Source: Enoplosus armatus (taxonomy: Eukaryota > Chordata > Actinopteri > Centrarchiformes > Enoplosidae). Taken from it: DNA of 64,000 bases. Position 1 is the first letter of the stretch, and each line of letters begins with the position of its first letter. The translations under genes and the position numbers were made by a program. This document shows positions 34,850 through 47,508 of the stretch, piece after piece. The stretch covers positions 942,501 through 1,006,500 of the forward strand of contig NC_092196.1 in NCBI RefSeq assembly GCF_043641665.1, read 5' to 3'. Under the pieces are notes generated by a model. That model was given only the letters and a program-made list of their open reading frames with translations. It was not told the DNA's origin and ran no database searches.

Positions 34850-34976
34850 TCTCGGACATTATCTGCGAGACGCCGCGAGTTCACTAAATGGAGAACAAGA
34901 AGAGACACATTACGAGATTTCTCTCTTTCCCTCTCTCTCTTGTTCTCCTCTGTCTTTTGCTTGCTCACCCCCCTCC

Positions 34977-35025
<49 letters not shown>

Positions 35026-35420
35026 ACTCGAGCCCCCTTCCTCCCAAACTACTTGCTCACTACAGCGAAACAAAGTGCTACAGCCCACAGCCTCGCACTT
35101 TGCGCGGGGGTTTTGTCGGGTCTGTGTGCGAGGCGCAAACTGATTGGCCGGACTTTCTTCTTCGAGCCTGATAAAGCGTCAATGGAGCGTAAATCAATCC
35201 TGCACGCTGCCCCCCTCCCGCTCTCTCTCTCTCTCTTTAATAGATTGCCCCCCCCCCCCCCTCTTCTAAATAAATCGTCTTGTTTATATGCAATATGCAA
35301 AATGAACAGTTCGTCCGGGTTCTAGTCCGTGTATCTATGGCTGCTGTCAAAGCCGGGTTTATATAGAACCGTTAAATTACGCTTCGTCTGGACGGCAGGC
35401 ATGAAACGCAGAGCGGAGAC
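34850..35420 (-). promoter_or_regulatory. hoxb9a upstream / probable promoter
   Basis: 5' of the ATG lies a pure (TC)n tract on the plus strand (34981-35023; GA on the coding strand), 132-174 bp upstream. Next comes a CCAAT box on the coding strand (plus ATTGG at 35143-35147) within a Hox-like GCCAATCAG context, then another CT tract (35220-35236). An AT-rich TTTATATAGAACCG is present at about 35359. The start site is not determined. Confidence 0.45.
34981..35023. repeat. (TC)n microsatellite upstream of hoxb9a
   Basis: About 21 uninterrupted TC units, continuing into mixed pyrimidine sequence on the low-coordinate side. Confidence 0.95.
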
Positions 35421-37135
35421 AATGGCTGACAAATAAGTGGCGCCATAATTTTTTTTATGCCTTCATTCATTCATTTATTTATTTATTTATTCATATATTC
35501 TTAACCCAATCAAAAGCAGATGCGCGCGCATTCTCCGGTGCCAAGCGCGCGGGGCGGCGTTTGGCGGGGCGCGCACACCCACTCCTCGCCGAACGGTGCG
35601 CTGGCCGGTCACCTGAACCAACCGCAACAACCGGGGAGCCTGCGATTAAAACGCCGTTAGTGCGTGAGCGCTAACACGCAGCCGCAGAGCGATGTTCTCC
35701 CCCAAGACGAGACAAGACGAGACGAGACGAGACAGAGAGTAAAATAAAAAAGACAAAATCACACCTAGGATGTGTTTAATTGTGTCGCCCGCTTTTCTGG
35801 ATCGGCTCGGAGGGCTCTGTGCGGAGCTGCAGAGCCGCCTGACACCGTTTTATTGGCAGATTAACAGTCATTTTTGTTAACGAGCGCCATTAAATCGGGC
35901 CCTGCGTGGGTATGCCCCCTCGTCTTTACAGCGCAAACTACTTCAACTACTTTTTTTTTTTTTTTTTGGAGGGGGGGGTCCGTTTAATACCATAATAAAA
36001 TCATGCATCGGGGCGGCTGCTTTGGTTTTTATAGGGCTGATATACGGCCTGTGGTGGCGCGGCCCGTAAACGCGGGTGGATCTGTTCTGTAGCCGTCCTG
36101 CCGGGCGGGGAAAGGGCGCTCCTCGCCACTCGGCGGCCGGGCTGCCGCGAGGAAACACGACTCGGGCCGGGGCTCGGTGGAGGGTTTTTTTTTTTTTTCT
36201 TCTTCTGGGACTGAACAGTCGATCACCTGGATCACCCCCACCACCACCACCCCCCCCCCACACACACACACACACACCCTTTCTGGTGCTCAAAGCCCTT
36301 CAGACAGCAGCGTTTGGAGGGATGAAATCCACTCACTGGGGCTTTTTAATGAGGAGGCTGGAGAGCAGCAGCGGCGGACTGCAGTGAGTCCAGACATTTG
36401 CCTTCCTGCTGACCTTTATCAAAGTCACCGGGATTGTAAGTCTTTATATTTCCTCACAATTATCACAGACGTGGAGCCTTGGACTCTTTGGGGGTGGCAG
36501 GCTGCTATAGTGTGTGTGTGTGTGTGTGTGTGTGTTTAAATCCGATCTCTGCGTCGCATATGTAGCTGACACCGTTATTTACGACGATTAAATATGAACT
36601 ATGCATTGATTGTGGGTTTTACGGGGAGGGGGGGGGGGCGAAGGTGGGCTACAGCCGGAGCGTGTAGGTGAAATGACGGGGTGGACCGGAGACAGAGTGA
36701 GCGGCCGGTGCGCTTTCATTTCAAAACAACCCCCCCCCCTCCACACCCAAAAAAAAAACCAAGAGTCCCTTCAAACGCCGTGTCTCCAGACTCTGGCGCC
36801 CAGCTTTGGCCTTTGAGCTTGAATTCACCACATTCCTCTTTGTCCTTCCGTCTTAAAAGGACCGATCGCCCAGGACTCATCTGGACGGCGTCCTTTAGGA
36901 TACCAGCGGACCCAGCGAGGACCGGGCCGAAAACACAACCCCAGCAAAGGCCAGCGCGCCTGCGTAAACTGTGATAATTAAGTAGGTTTCTCGCATTTTC
37001 ATTACAGCTGGAAATGTTTAGATATGGCGTGTATTAATCACTGCAAAATGAATACGCAAGTAATTACAGAGTGGTATGGAATAGTGTACAGCCTCAGATT
37101 AGTGATGGAGCACAGATTGCGTGATAAATATATTT

Positions 37136-37166
<31 letters not shown>

Positions 37167-37399
37167 CAGAATGGCCTCTCAGACCGCAGGCTGTGTGGGA
37201 AGTTTCATTTTCGGATGGGGCCTCCGCCCTGCAGCCCCCCCCGGGCTTGCCAACCAGAGTTAATTGGAGACAGTGACGCTGAAAACAAACAAACAAAAAA
37301 ACAAACAAACAAAAAAAAAATTGTGAAAACCACCTTCAATTTTTTAACACGCTGCCTCGGCGCTTTATGCCAGAAGTGACTTAGACAAATAACCCCCAT

Positions 37400-37445
<46 letters not shown>

Positions 37446-38282
37446 GAACACATTCGCGGCTAAAGATAAGGAAGGCACGTTGTTACATCTAAAAGAGCCT
37501 GTATGTGTATTGCTATGGGTCTTGTTTTCTGTGTTGTTTTAAATTGTGCTGCAAATATTTTCACAGGTTGAGGGATGGGGGGGGGGGGGGGGGCGCGCTG
37601 GGAAGAAACAACAAAAAAAAACCTAACCCAAATTCAAAAATGTAAACTCCGTGTATGAAGCTGAAAAGCTCGCACATAACTTCATTAAAAGTGAACGATC
37701 TTCAGCCCAAACTGAAGCTGCGACCAGACCCAATCGACGAGGGGCATTTTAGGTTTACAAGCCGCCCAATAAAAGTATTTACAGAACAATAAATTGCATT
37801 TATAGTACCCCCCCCCCCCCCCCTTTCTTTTTCTAGCATAGGATTTAATATTAGTTCCCCTAAACAAGTCATTGAACGGCCATAAAACCAGCGGGGTCGT
37901 TAAAAAAAACAAGAGTGTAATAAACTTAAGCAACGCAAGTGAACTCATCAACGAGGAGAGCTTTTAAATGTCAGCACTGCCGTTCTTTCTTTTCTTTTCT
38001 TTTCTTTTTTTTTTCCTCCAACAGATCTGAAATAACCGGCAGACAGCTGTGTCAAAAACAAAAAAACAACAACAACAACAACAACAAAAAAACAAAACAA
38101 AACAAAAATACTTGAGGCCGCGATCATCTCTGTTGATTTGAAATACCGACATGTGAATTCCAGCCCGTAATTGCGCTTTTTTTTTTTCCTGGAGCCAAAG
38201 CCCTCCTTTCCACCAGCGGATCTGGATTTAGCAGGCATAAATTTAGACCGTATAGTTCTAATTACACTTTGCGCACATTCAT

Positions 38283-38331
<49 letters not shown>

Positions 38332-39905
38332 CCACGAAGAAGTCTCGGTATGCAGACACTGTCTGTAGGGAGAAGTCATCGCATCACAGTCAGTTAGAAC
38401 TCTTGTTTTAGGTTACAAGTATTTTCACAGTTTATTATCGTCCGTTAAACCGACCTGGTTGCTTGAGTCCGAGGCTCAGCTTCAACAACAACAACAAGGT
38501 TATGGACTGATTTTCTTCCATCAAAAGTCTAAAACAAACCAACAAAAAATATATATTTATATATATATTTAAAAAAAAAATATATATATATATAGATATA
38601 TTTTTTTTTACAGTCCTTGTTAACGCGCAGTAAAGTAGGTCCAGAGCCTTCTATTGCTGTAAAGTACAGTATTGAAGGTCAGTGTGGACTATGTTCTGTT
38701 GCCGAAATATCTAAATAAGTCCCGTCATTAAGAAAGATTTATCAAATACCACACCACAGCCAAAAAGGGGAGGGGGGGCGTGTTTTTTATTTATTTGAAT
38801 ACGAAATTTAAATAGGCTACGGAACATTCGATATTTCGTTGCTTTACAGTGTTCTTAACTTCAATTATTGGAGTGTGTGTGTGTGAATATTGCGGCCCAG
38901 TTCAATAAAATCGTTGATTAAGCTGCTTCGAAGCAGAACCAAAACAAAAATGCAGATGCTTCTATTACAGCTAGACAATCTCTAAACAGCATTTCACCAC
39001 AGCTTCATTTGTTATAATTCTTTTTGTTTTGTGCAAAGTGTTTGGGTGCAGGAGTATCTAACAACACATTTAGAAAAGTACACGGGCTGCTTTAATAAGC
39101 GGTGCGAGTAAAAGGTGGATAAACAAATGATCGTGTTCCCTTCTGTTCTCCGACACATAAGCGGGAATACTGCGCACAGTGTGTGTTGACTCAATCAGTT
39201 AAAAACACTGAGGTGTAAATGCAGATAGTAAATATTGGAGGGGGGGGGGGTGTTTAGGCCTTCAGATGTAATATGCAGTCCTGTACAACGTGTCCCCATA
39301 TTTACCAGAGAACACATTAACTGATTTGTAATTAAAAAACAAAACAAACAAAAAAAGCAAAGCGAACTGGATGTGGATGATGGACACGTGTAACACTTTA
39401 GCAACATAATGTGTAATGACTGATTCAGGGGCTCACTATCTTCATAGAAAAAGCATTAGTAGATGATAACCACGTTTGATTGATACGAGCTATATATTTT
39501 AACAGCCCCCCCCCCCCCCCCCCTACAGTAGCCTCGTAGATCATGCGCGGCATCATATCTCTCAGCTGAAAAGCTCGAGGAGGCTCCGGGCATCTCCCCG
39601 AGCCTCTTTACAGCTCAGATGGTAAAGTTGCCTTTGTAAATGAAGTCAGGGGAGAGTTATGAACCGGCAGCATGGGGGGGGGGGGGGGGGGTGGGGGGGG
39701 GGCGGTGTATCATGATGTGGGACGGAGAAATGTCCTGAGACACATCTTACTGCGAGAGAACAGTCCAGCTGCTGTGCACTGTGTGTGTGTGTGTGTGTGT
39801 GTGAGTGTGCATCACCTCCACCACCTCCACCTCGAACGCTTTGCATAATCCTCTCGCTACAGTGAAGATAAAACCACCTGCTTCATGAAAAAAAGAAAAC
39901 ACACA

Positions 39906-39939
<34 letters not shown>

Positions 39940-40657
39940 TAGAGAGAGAAACGCACTCATGAAAGCACGCAAGAACTTTTGTGATCCACACACCGTAAAA
40001 TATTTGTGATGTTTTCACTGAGAATAAAAAAAAAAAAAAGAATAAATAAAACAGACTACAGAAACAAAAAGAAGCAAATAAAGAAAATAAAAATAAAAAT
40101 CAGACTTTGCTGAGATGAACTCATGACGTTTTCACAGTCTTGTGACTTCAACACAACACTGAAGAATTATTATTTATAATTTAGGGACTGTACAAAAATT
40201 ATCAGCTGGAGGGGGGGGGGGGGGTGAAAAAGAAAAGAAAAAAAATGATATATATATTTCAGGCTGAGCCCTGTGAGATATGTGACAAAGTAGGGCCGAT
40301 TTGTCTGCGGTGAGAAATACAATATGCGTGGAGCTAAACGTTTTTCAACCACCGGACAGTTTATTTACTTTACTGTTACATTGAAAAAAAAAAATATATA
40401 TATATATATATATAATATCATATATAGTATAGAGTAACAGGTAATGGCTAACATTTCTCACAACGTACATGTGGCATGTTGACCAACAACCTAACTGTAA
40501 TGCTCTTATCGTGCTCCCATTCAATAGTAGGAAAGTAACATAATTTAGAGCTAAAAGTACGTACAAAATATAAAAATAAGAAATATAGAATAAAAATATA
40601 CACATTTACAGTATTTAAGTGAAAAATAAAGTAAGAAATATATACAATAACAATGTA

Positions 40658-40703
<46 letters not shown>

Positions 40704-40850
40704 AAATTTTTGCTTTACTGTTACGTGTTTCCCATCACTGTGTCACTCAAAGCACTTTGTGTCTTCACAGAAATGTGTTGGCTTGATATGACCGTGTTAC
40801 GTTTGATGAAATGATCCAATAAATAGATAAATAAATAAATAAATAAATAA
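35421..40850. other. hoxb9a 5' region, proximal, non-coding
   Basis: No gene is supported. A CpG-rich block lies at 35520-35700 with a (GAGAC)-type tandem tract at about 35706-35733. CCATAAA/ATAAA-type motifs appear around 35990-36070. Simple repeats: (GT)n about 36510-36535, (AT)n 37139-37164, (CA)n 37401-37443, G run about 37578-37593, C runs about 37808-37823 and 39506-39523, (GT)n 38287-38330, AT-rich tracts near 38551-38600, G runs near 39675-39691 and 40211-40224, and (AT)n 40395-40415 and 40660-40700. Confidence 0.5.
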
Positions 40851-41564
40851 ATATACTGGGGGAAACAGCCAGCCCTTTGCTAGCTTGCTTAGCTTATCTG
40901 TTATTTTGGGGGTTCATTTCAAGCTGTAAAAGGTTTTGTGATGAGCTTCCTGCTGGCATCGACACACGACATGATTACTGAGATCACTTGAAGCCTAGCA
41001 CTTGATTTGCTGACTTGACATATTTTAACTCTATTAAGTAACTGATTACTTATTACTTATATGTTCCCATTTAGCACAGCGCACACAGCAGACTGCACTG
41101 TACGTGGCAGCTTCGTTCAGAAGCCAACCAATGTTCCCGTGCTGGGAAACCATTTACCTGTCTGTCAGTTAGCTTTCAGTCATTTCATAAAACCAATCTT
41201 TCATTGACAAATATAAACCATGCAGGCACGACATAAACTAAAATGATGAAGCTCTTGGAACTAGATTTGGAAGGTTCCAGTTTTCACATCTGGTGATCCT
41301 AAAAATTACAACAACAACAACAACAAAAAACAGTACAATTTACACACTGCAGAATACATTTCAGTGAATCTTCTGATATATCTCTTACATCTGATTATTG
41401 TCTCGGCGTGTGCGATCGGAATGCGAGCCGGACGGATTTCACACCCACGTGGGCTGAAACAGTTGAGCATCTGTAGCCCCAGTGCATCAGTGCAATGATT
41501 GTCAACACAGAAAGAAGGGGGCTTTAATTGAATCTGGATCATTCTGATTTTTTTTCTAACCACT

Positions 41565-42165
41565 AATCAGGTAATTCGTCTCACTTTTGTATCGATTTTT
41601 TCCAAAGAAAATTGGATCGAAAATACAACTTTTTAGGATCGCCAAATCCGGATTACCCCGTGCTCTGTATGCTAACAACAGGTAACAGCCAGCAGGGGGC
41701 CACTTGAAGTGTTTTTAATTGAAGAGACGGACGACAACACCAACATGCTCTTCCATTTTTAATACCTTTTCATTTTTAATACCTTTTCAGGCAAATCAGA
41801 ATAAACACATGAATTCACCACAAATACACACTTTTAACACAGACTGACGAAACCGAGTGTCCACCGACCAGATGTGGGATGAGGGCTCCAATTCTTCAAA
41901 ACCACTTCTGACTGCTTCATCTCCGACGATTGCTCCATTGTAAATAAGTGGCACAGTGGCGAATGATGATTAAATGTGACTAAATTTCACTTCATCGCAG
42001 CAACAGTTCAACAAATCAAGTGCAAAATGTAAATCGCTGTATCTAAACTACAAGGTTTCGAGTGTATTTTTTGATCAATTTCGAAGTTTCTGTGACATTT
42101 TGATCCTGAAATCCACCATCCTAAAAAGTTTCGAACAACACAAACTGTTATCCTGATTAAAAAAA
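41565..42165. mobile_element. possible unclassified repeat with imperfect inverted arms
   Basis: AATCAGGTAA (41565) and AACTTTTTAGGATC (41627-41640) recur in reverse complement as ATCCTAAAAAGTT (42118-42130) and TTATCCTGATT (42148-42158), in the mirrored order expected of an inverted repeat. A third match (a TGTATTTT..GATC..AATTT block at 42064-42082) is out of order. No coding sequence is seen and clear termini and target duplications were not found. A 17-bp perfect tandem duplication (CATTTTTAATACCTTTT) sits inside at 41754-41787. Confidence 0.4.
41689..41703 (+). promoter_or_regulatory. CTCF-like motif
   Basis: CCAGCAGGGGGCCAC matches the vertebrate CTCF core CCASYAGRKGGCRSY at 14 of 15 positions by eye. 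It is in the 5' flank of hoxb9a and falls inside the possible repeat at 41.6-42.2 kb. Binding is inferred only. Confidence 0.4.
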
Positions 42166-42343
42166 AAAAAAAAAAATACAGGACTACGCGATTACGTGAT
42201 CAGATCCGATTTTCAGGATCCGGATTTACTTTTGAACAACCCACTTCCAAGATCTGATCCAATCCATTAGCCGTAAATCCAATCAGATGACTTTTGACCA
42301 ACTGGCCCCTGACCTCAACCCGACTGATCCTGTGTTGCATGTA

Positions 42344-42600
42344 ACTGTACTTAACTTGAGTATTTAATGTTATGGCTTTTCAAACCTTTACTCCACCACA
42401 CTTCAGAGGTGTATATTGTATATATATATATTTTTTTTTTTGTAGTGACGTTTATCTCACTGTTACTCTGCAGATTCAGGTTTCACATACAAAACATTTG
42501 ATGAGCTCATGAAATATTATGCTTTGTACAGCTCAAACTACCCAACTGCATCTGAAGTGGTTCAAAATAGTTCCAACGCAGTAACATTAAAACAATAATA
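42344..42600 (+). mobile_element. diverged teleost MITE (ACTTGAGTATTT ... CTCCACCAC family)
   Basis: CTGTACTTAACTTGAGTATT, then CTTTACTCCACCACACTTCA, TTTATCTCACTGTTACTCTG, CAGATTCAGGTTTCACATAC and CAAACTACCCAACTGCATCT follow the module order of a very common fish MITE in which ACTTGAGTA termini frame a stretch reading ACTCCACTACA. It is degenerate and non-coding. A second copy in the opposite orientation is at 59.83-59.97 kb. Confidence 0.55.
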
Positions 42601-42664
42601 TGATGTGTAAAACGGTGATATACCACTCAGAAAAGGGGCGTAGAGGTTCTAGCGTGCTATCTGC

Positions 42665-42679
42665 ACTGCAGGGGGCGCT
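42665..42679 (+). promoter_or_regulatory. CTCF-like motif
   Basis: ACTGCAGGGGGCGCT fits the CTCF core at about 13 of 15 positions by eye, including the AGGGGGCGC centre, in the same orientation as the motif at 41689. Occupancy is not known. Confidence 0.35.
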
Positions 42680-44839
42680 GTGGAGTTTAGTTTCTACTTG
42701 CCTCCTCGGTCTTCTCGTAAATACGTTGTATCTGGTCGTTAAAATACGGGTTAACCGATTGCTCGCGTGTTTGGGAAGGACGTGGAAGAGGAGGCGACCA
42801 GGTCCTGGATCCCACAGGCCCAGGAGCTTGCGCGCAGGCCAAGAGGCTTGCAGATTTCAAATCATGAGAAGCGTGTGTGCGAAGGTCCGCACGCAAGCCG
42901 CAATTACATAAGGCTTGCAGGGGCGAGTGGAATCGTCCTCACGAGTACATGTAATTTCACTTAGGGCCGCACCAGCAATTTAGTATTGCACTTACATAAA
43001 GTTACAGTCCAAAAGGCAGATTAAAAATGTCAAAATCTTTGAAGAGGTTTGCCTGACTTTTACTCTCTAGTACGGGTCGGGCTCCAAATGACTGGATCCT
43101 ACATTTCCCACAATGCAACTCAACAGCATCTTCCATTAAATCCGACGTGCCCGCGTCTTTTTAAACGTCACCGTTCCGGGTTTGTTATTTTCTCAGACTT
43201 TATATTGATAGAAGGTATTACGGAGCCGTTTCGACAGGCTGAGTTTGACTCCACTTCATGTGTAAAAGTGGTGGGGTGATCCCTTTATATGTGTATGTGT
43301 CCCCGAAAGTTTTCAACAATCATTGCTCTGTACCCCCGAACATAATTGAATCAAAGCTGGAAATCAGCGCATCCTCAAATAATAAGCCTCCAGGCCGTAT
43401 TACATCCAGTGTGTGCGTGAGATGAAATTCCTACGCCCCTATTTTTTAAACATTTTACTATAATCTTTGCATTTTTTTTTTTTTTTTGCTATGTATGCAA
43501 CCACAGAAGACTAGCAAGCAACTAATCTTTTCGAAACGTCTTCAGCACGATGATATATGATGACACTTCCGCTAAATGTATCTAAGTGGCGAAGGAGGAA
43601 CTCGTGATCACAAGCCCTGACGTCGAAACAAACAAAGTTATCTGCGTTCGTTGAAGTAATGATTAAATGTAAGTGGGTTTCAATAAAACGCAGCATTAGT
43701 TTTTACAGTGAACAGCCTCATTTACAGTCTGGATGTCAACAACAATCCACATCCTGTGCTGATGCGACGGCTGAGTGAATGGGGGAGCTTGTGCAGGGCC
43801 GCTTGTGCCCGGCGCCAGAACGTGTACCAGACAGTGAACTGTGGCTGCTAAATGTTAATGTGCTATTAAACGCGCTGCAAATTATACAGAAACCCTCCGC
43901 CACTGACACAGCAGCGAAAGCCAGAGAGAGAGAGAGAGGGGGCGGATTTACAGCTTCATGGCGGCATGCTGAACTTCATAAAACATATTATGTTTGAAAA
44001 GGAATACGACCACCGTTCTTCATCCCAGCGCTGCAGCGGGTGCATGGGCAGGAACAGGGAAGGCCAATTCCATGTGACCCCCTCCCTGGCACACACACAC
44101 ACAATTTGTTTTATCTTTGTGCTGACGTGAAGTTTTATCTCAGAGACAAATCCTTATCGGTGAGACCACTACTCCAGACATAATCTAATTTAGTGCGTGT
44201 CAGGTTGGCCGGAGGCTTGAGGTTAGGCGCAGACCAACCAGGTGTTTATTTCCCCCCTACAATGAAGTCATACCTCTCCACAATCAGGTACTCTGGACCA
44301 GCATGTGGTCCTGACAGCAACGACCCCGACCCCCTAACCACTGTGCAGGGAAATCCGCCCCTCACCTGACATCAAAACAACACAACAAACCCATTAAAAC
44401 ACACCTATACTACACTAATAGCCAATTAGTCTGCATAGTCTTAACTAGCAGCAGTTTGAAGTTCACCAATCACCACACGGCATCTCCCGGAAAACCTCTA
44501 AATTGGCACTAAGGCACCCTGGGGACTCAAGCAACCGTAAGCGTAAGACGTTCAAATCCATCATCATTTTGGCAATGGTTGTACCACAATGAGCACATCA
44601 TGCTGAGGCAACCCAAAGTGAACATGTTGGTCTTCACAGGACTGGCCTTCAATCAATTCCAGCCATCTAGAAAACGCACATCATTAATTCACGACAACAA
44701 TTTCAATTAAAAGAGAAAACGTTCAACCCTTGAAGTGTGGTCTTTTACCCGCACTGTGTGCAAACTGTGCTACAAGTTACTAGTAACGAAGAGGACCAGG
44801 GGCAGCTCGTGGTGGAAGAAGTAGTCAGAGCCGGAGTCG
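42680..44839. other. distal 5' region, no gene recognised
   Basis: Nothing coding is recognised. The stretch has fewer microsatellites than the cluster core. There is a short (GA)n at 43922-43937 and a T run near 43471-43487. No RNA gene or motif was identified. Confidence 0.45.
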
Positions 44840-45110
44840 GGATGCGGGTTAGCCTAGCTTAGCGTAAAGACTGGAGGCAGGGGGAAAGAGCTAGCCTGGC
44901 TTTGTTGAAAGTGAAGAAACACAACTACCAAGGCCTGTGACGCTTGCAAACGAACGCATCGCGTCTCGTTTGTTTAAACCGCGCGCAAACTGAAATGTAG
45001 CTGGGCTTCATGCTAAGCTAGGCTAACCACATCCTGACCCCAGCGCTGTACGGACGCGAGACTGACATTGATCTCATATTAACACTCAGAAAGAAAGCAA
45101 ATGCAGTGTA
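44840..45110 (+). mobile_element. long-TIR MITE copy (GCTAAGCTAAC family), 5' of mir-196
   Basis: GGGTTAGCCTAGCTTAGCGT, AAGACTGGAGGCAGGGGGAA, AGCTAGCCTGGCTTTG and a central TCTCGTTTGTTTAA lead to ATGCTAAGCTAGGCTAACC, TGTACGGACGCGAGACTGAC and CAGAAAGAAAGCAAATG. This is the module order of a teleost MITE whose two halves are inverted copies of each other. It is non-coding and diverged. Confidence 0.65.
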
Positions 45111-45576
45111 TTTTATTTACGTGGAAGTGGACTACCAAAAGTCTGTCCCTGCAAAAATAAGAAATCCAGATGCACTTGAGTTTAAATATCTGTTCAGGTG
45201 AAGAAAAATATACAAAACAAGCAACTGTAACAAAAAGCTGCACACAATTCTCATTTTACACACAAATCATATGGACCCTTGTATGTACACACTAATAAAT
45301 AAAAAAAATGTAATTTTTACATACAAAACGTGCTAAAGGGCTTCCAGAGACACCTGTGAGACATTTGGATCCATTTTCAATTTTCAAACTCAGGGAACAT
45401 GTGTTTTGCATTCACATGTGGCAAAGCAAAAGGCTGCAGCATCCATCAGACTGTCCATCCAGCAGCATTAAGGAAAAAACCCTTTAACCCTTTAACACCT
45501 ATACATTACGCAGACGATGGAAGCTGATGTTAGGTCTGCTCGGTTGGTCCTCTTTTGCTGCGTGCAGTTGAGGCTG

Positions 45577-45653
45577 GTGTGATTCAGGCAGTTTCAGGTT
45601 CCTGTGATCTCAAGCATCCAGCCCAACAACTTGAAACTACCTACATCTCACAG
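45577..45653 (-). ncRNA. mir196: mir-196 precursor
   Basis: On the minus strand the 5' arm reads UAGGUAGUUUCAAGUUGUUG plus GG (45643-45622), a miR-196 mature sequence with A at position 12, as in the zebrafish miR-196b form. The 3' arm has AACCUGAAACUGCCUGA, which pairs with it through GAAACU/AGUUUC and CUGCC/GGUAG with a G-U pair. GUGAGAUG and AAUCACACC extend the stem at the base. mir-196 lies between group 9 and group 10 in vertebrate HoxA, B and C clusters and targets Hox mRNAs, notably HoxB8. It is about 10.8 kb 5' of the hoxb9a ATG on the same strand. The family is certain; the exact paralogue letter is not. Confidence 0.93.
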
Positions 45654-45964
45654 CTCCTGTTATTAATCCAGGGACTCCACTTGCGGCTGCAGCAGTGACC
45701 AAAACTCCGGGGGTGGGGGGGGGGCATTCCAGCTGGCTTTGGGATTTCACACAGGGTTAACAGAGCGCAGAACAACACTCTCCATCAAAACCAATAAGAA
45801 AGACATTTTCTCATTCGGTAGACGACAGTAGGTGCACATTTATCTGAAGTAGAACTGAGATGTTGCCGGAAAAAAAATGTCACATAACATCCGTGTAAAA
45901 CCTCCGGTTTTGTATGGATGAAACAAATGAGGCACAACATGTCGAGCAGTGAGCGTTAGAGATG
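45654..45964. other. spacer between mir-196 and a MITE
   Basis: No gene is seen. It contains a GGGGGTGGGGGGGGGG-type tract near 45710-45724 and otherwise unremarkable unique-looking sequence. Confidence 0.4.
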
Positions 45965-46170
45965 CTGGTAGGTGGATTGGACAGAGCCGGGCTAGCTGTC
46001 TTCCCCTTGTTTCCAGTCTTTGCGGTAAGCTAAGCTAACCGGCCGCTAGCGGTAGCTTCTTATATACCGTACAGACACGCAGTGGCGGTACTGGTCCTCT
46101 CGTCGACCTCTCACCCAAGAAAGCAAATGAGCAAATTTACCCCAAGATGATCGAACTAATTCTTTAAGTT
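45965..46170 (+). mobile_element. long-TIR MITE copy (GCTAAGCTAAC family), other side of mir-196
   Basis: CTGGTAGGTGGATTGGACAG, AGCCGGGCTAGCTGTC, CCTTGTTTCCAGTCTTTGCG, TAAGCTAAGCTAACCGGCCG, TAGCTTCTTATATACCGTAC and AGAAAGCAAATGAGC, ending GAACTAATTCTTTAAG. This is a nearly full set of one half of the same family as at 44840. It is better preserved than the other two copies and non-coding. Confidence 0.7.
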
Positions 46171-47508
46171 CGGGGGTTGCCATGGTTAAAAGAAACTAAC
46201 GTTGACTGTTGGTAAAGAACGGGACACCAAAAAGCTATGTTATGCTAAGCTAACATGAAACAATGACGAAAGGCTGTTGGGTTTATTTCATTCGGAGCAC
46301 GGAAGCGGCCAGCAAATGCTCTACCAATTCGCTAGTTGGTTGTCGGCTAGTTATCTTGAGACCAATGAGATGTCCCACTGATGTTATGGCTTTCTTTGGG
46401 GTTTAGACAATCTGACTGCTGGTGTCCCCCCCCCCCCCCCCCTGCTGGACTTCTTTTTCAGCGATGCCGTTGCGTTCCCGAGATTGCAGCAATTAACTGG
46501 GTGAGCACAGTGCTATTATAATTGATCTAACGGACGGCGCCACCAGTGGAAAATAAGATCCAAGTTGTAATATACCAGAAGTTGCCTTTGGTATCTGCAA
46601 GAATGTGTAGTCTTCAGGCTAAAATTAAAGAACTTAGTTGCTTTTTATTGTTTCTTGTGATTAGAAGACATTAGCACAAACTCAATTACTTGTAGTGTCA
46701 GATTCTTTTTGTCAGCCCCCCCCCGAGGCTAGCCATGCTGGTCTGTTTTTCACATTCCACATTTGTGGCACAGAATCAAAACACCGAAAAAGAAACGAGA
46801 CTATGTTTTGTACATGCCAAGAGTCATCTGAAAGACTGACAAAATGCAAATCCATGTTAATTGAATTACGGTTTAATCGTCACGCAAGAGTGCAACGACT
46901 CTGGTTTTCAAGGTTTTCATACGACGGTTGCGAGACTTGCAGTATTGCCTTCCTCTGGTTATAATCAAATGATTAGAGTGCATGTGACTGAATCCAGCAG
47001 CAGGAGGTCAGCCCGCCGCAGTAAATCATATCTAACAAGTAAAATCCCTTCAGCACCAGGTTCCTGCTTGGCTTAATGAATATCCAACTGCGTGACCCCC
47101 GATGCGAAAAGAAGTTTGGCAACCAAAAAAAAAAAAAAAACCTCTCGAGCTGCTCCGCGATCATCCGAAGCAGCAGGCCGATGATACACGGTGAACGCTG
47201 TGCGAGGGAGGCGGGCGGAGGCGGCCTGAGGTCAGCTGGCGTGCGGGTCGGTGCATAGAAGAATGTAATTTAGGGAATCGTGTCAGGGGATGGCTTTTTT
47301 TTTTTTCGTGGACGAGGATCTCTGTGAAAGAGAGAGAGAAAAAAGAAAAAGAAAAAGAAGAGTCATATCTGTTCAGTCTCTGCGAATCCGCCTGTGGGCT
47401 TCCGAGAGACAAAGCCGACCATCAAGAGGGAATGAGACGGACAGGAAGGACAACAAAGGAGGCAAACTTTTCCAGGAGGCACAAACCGTCCTTTGGAGTG
47501 TCTTTTGT

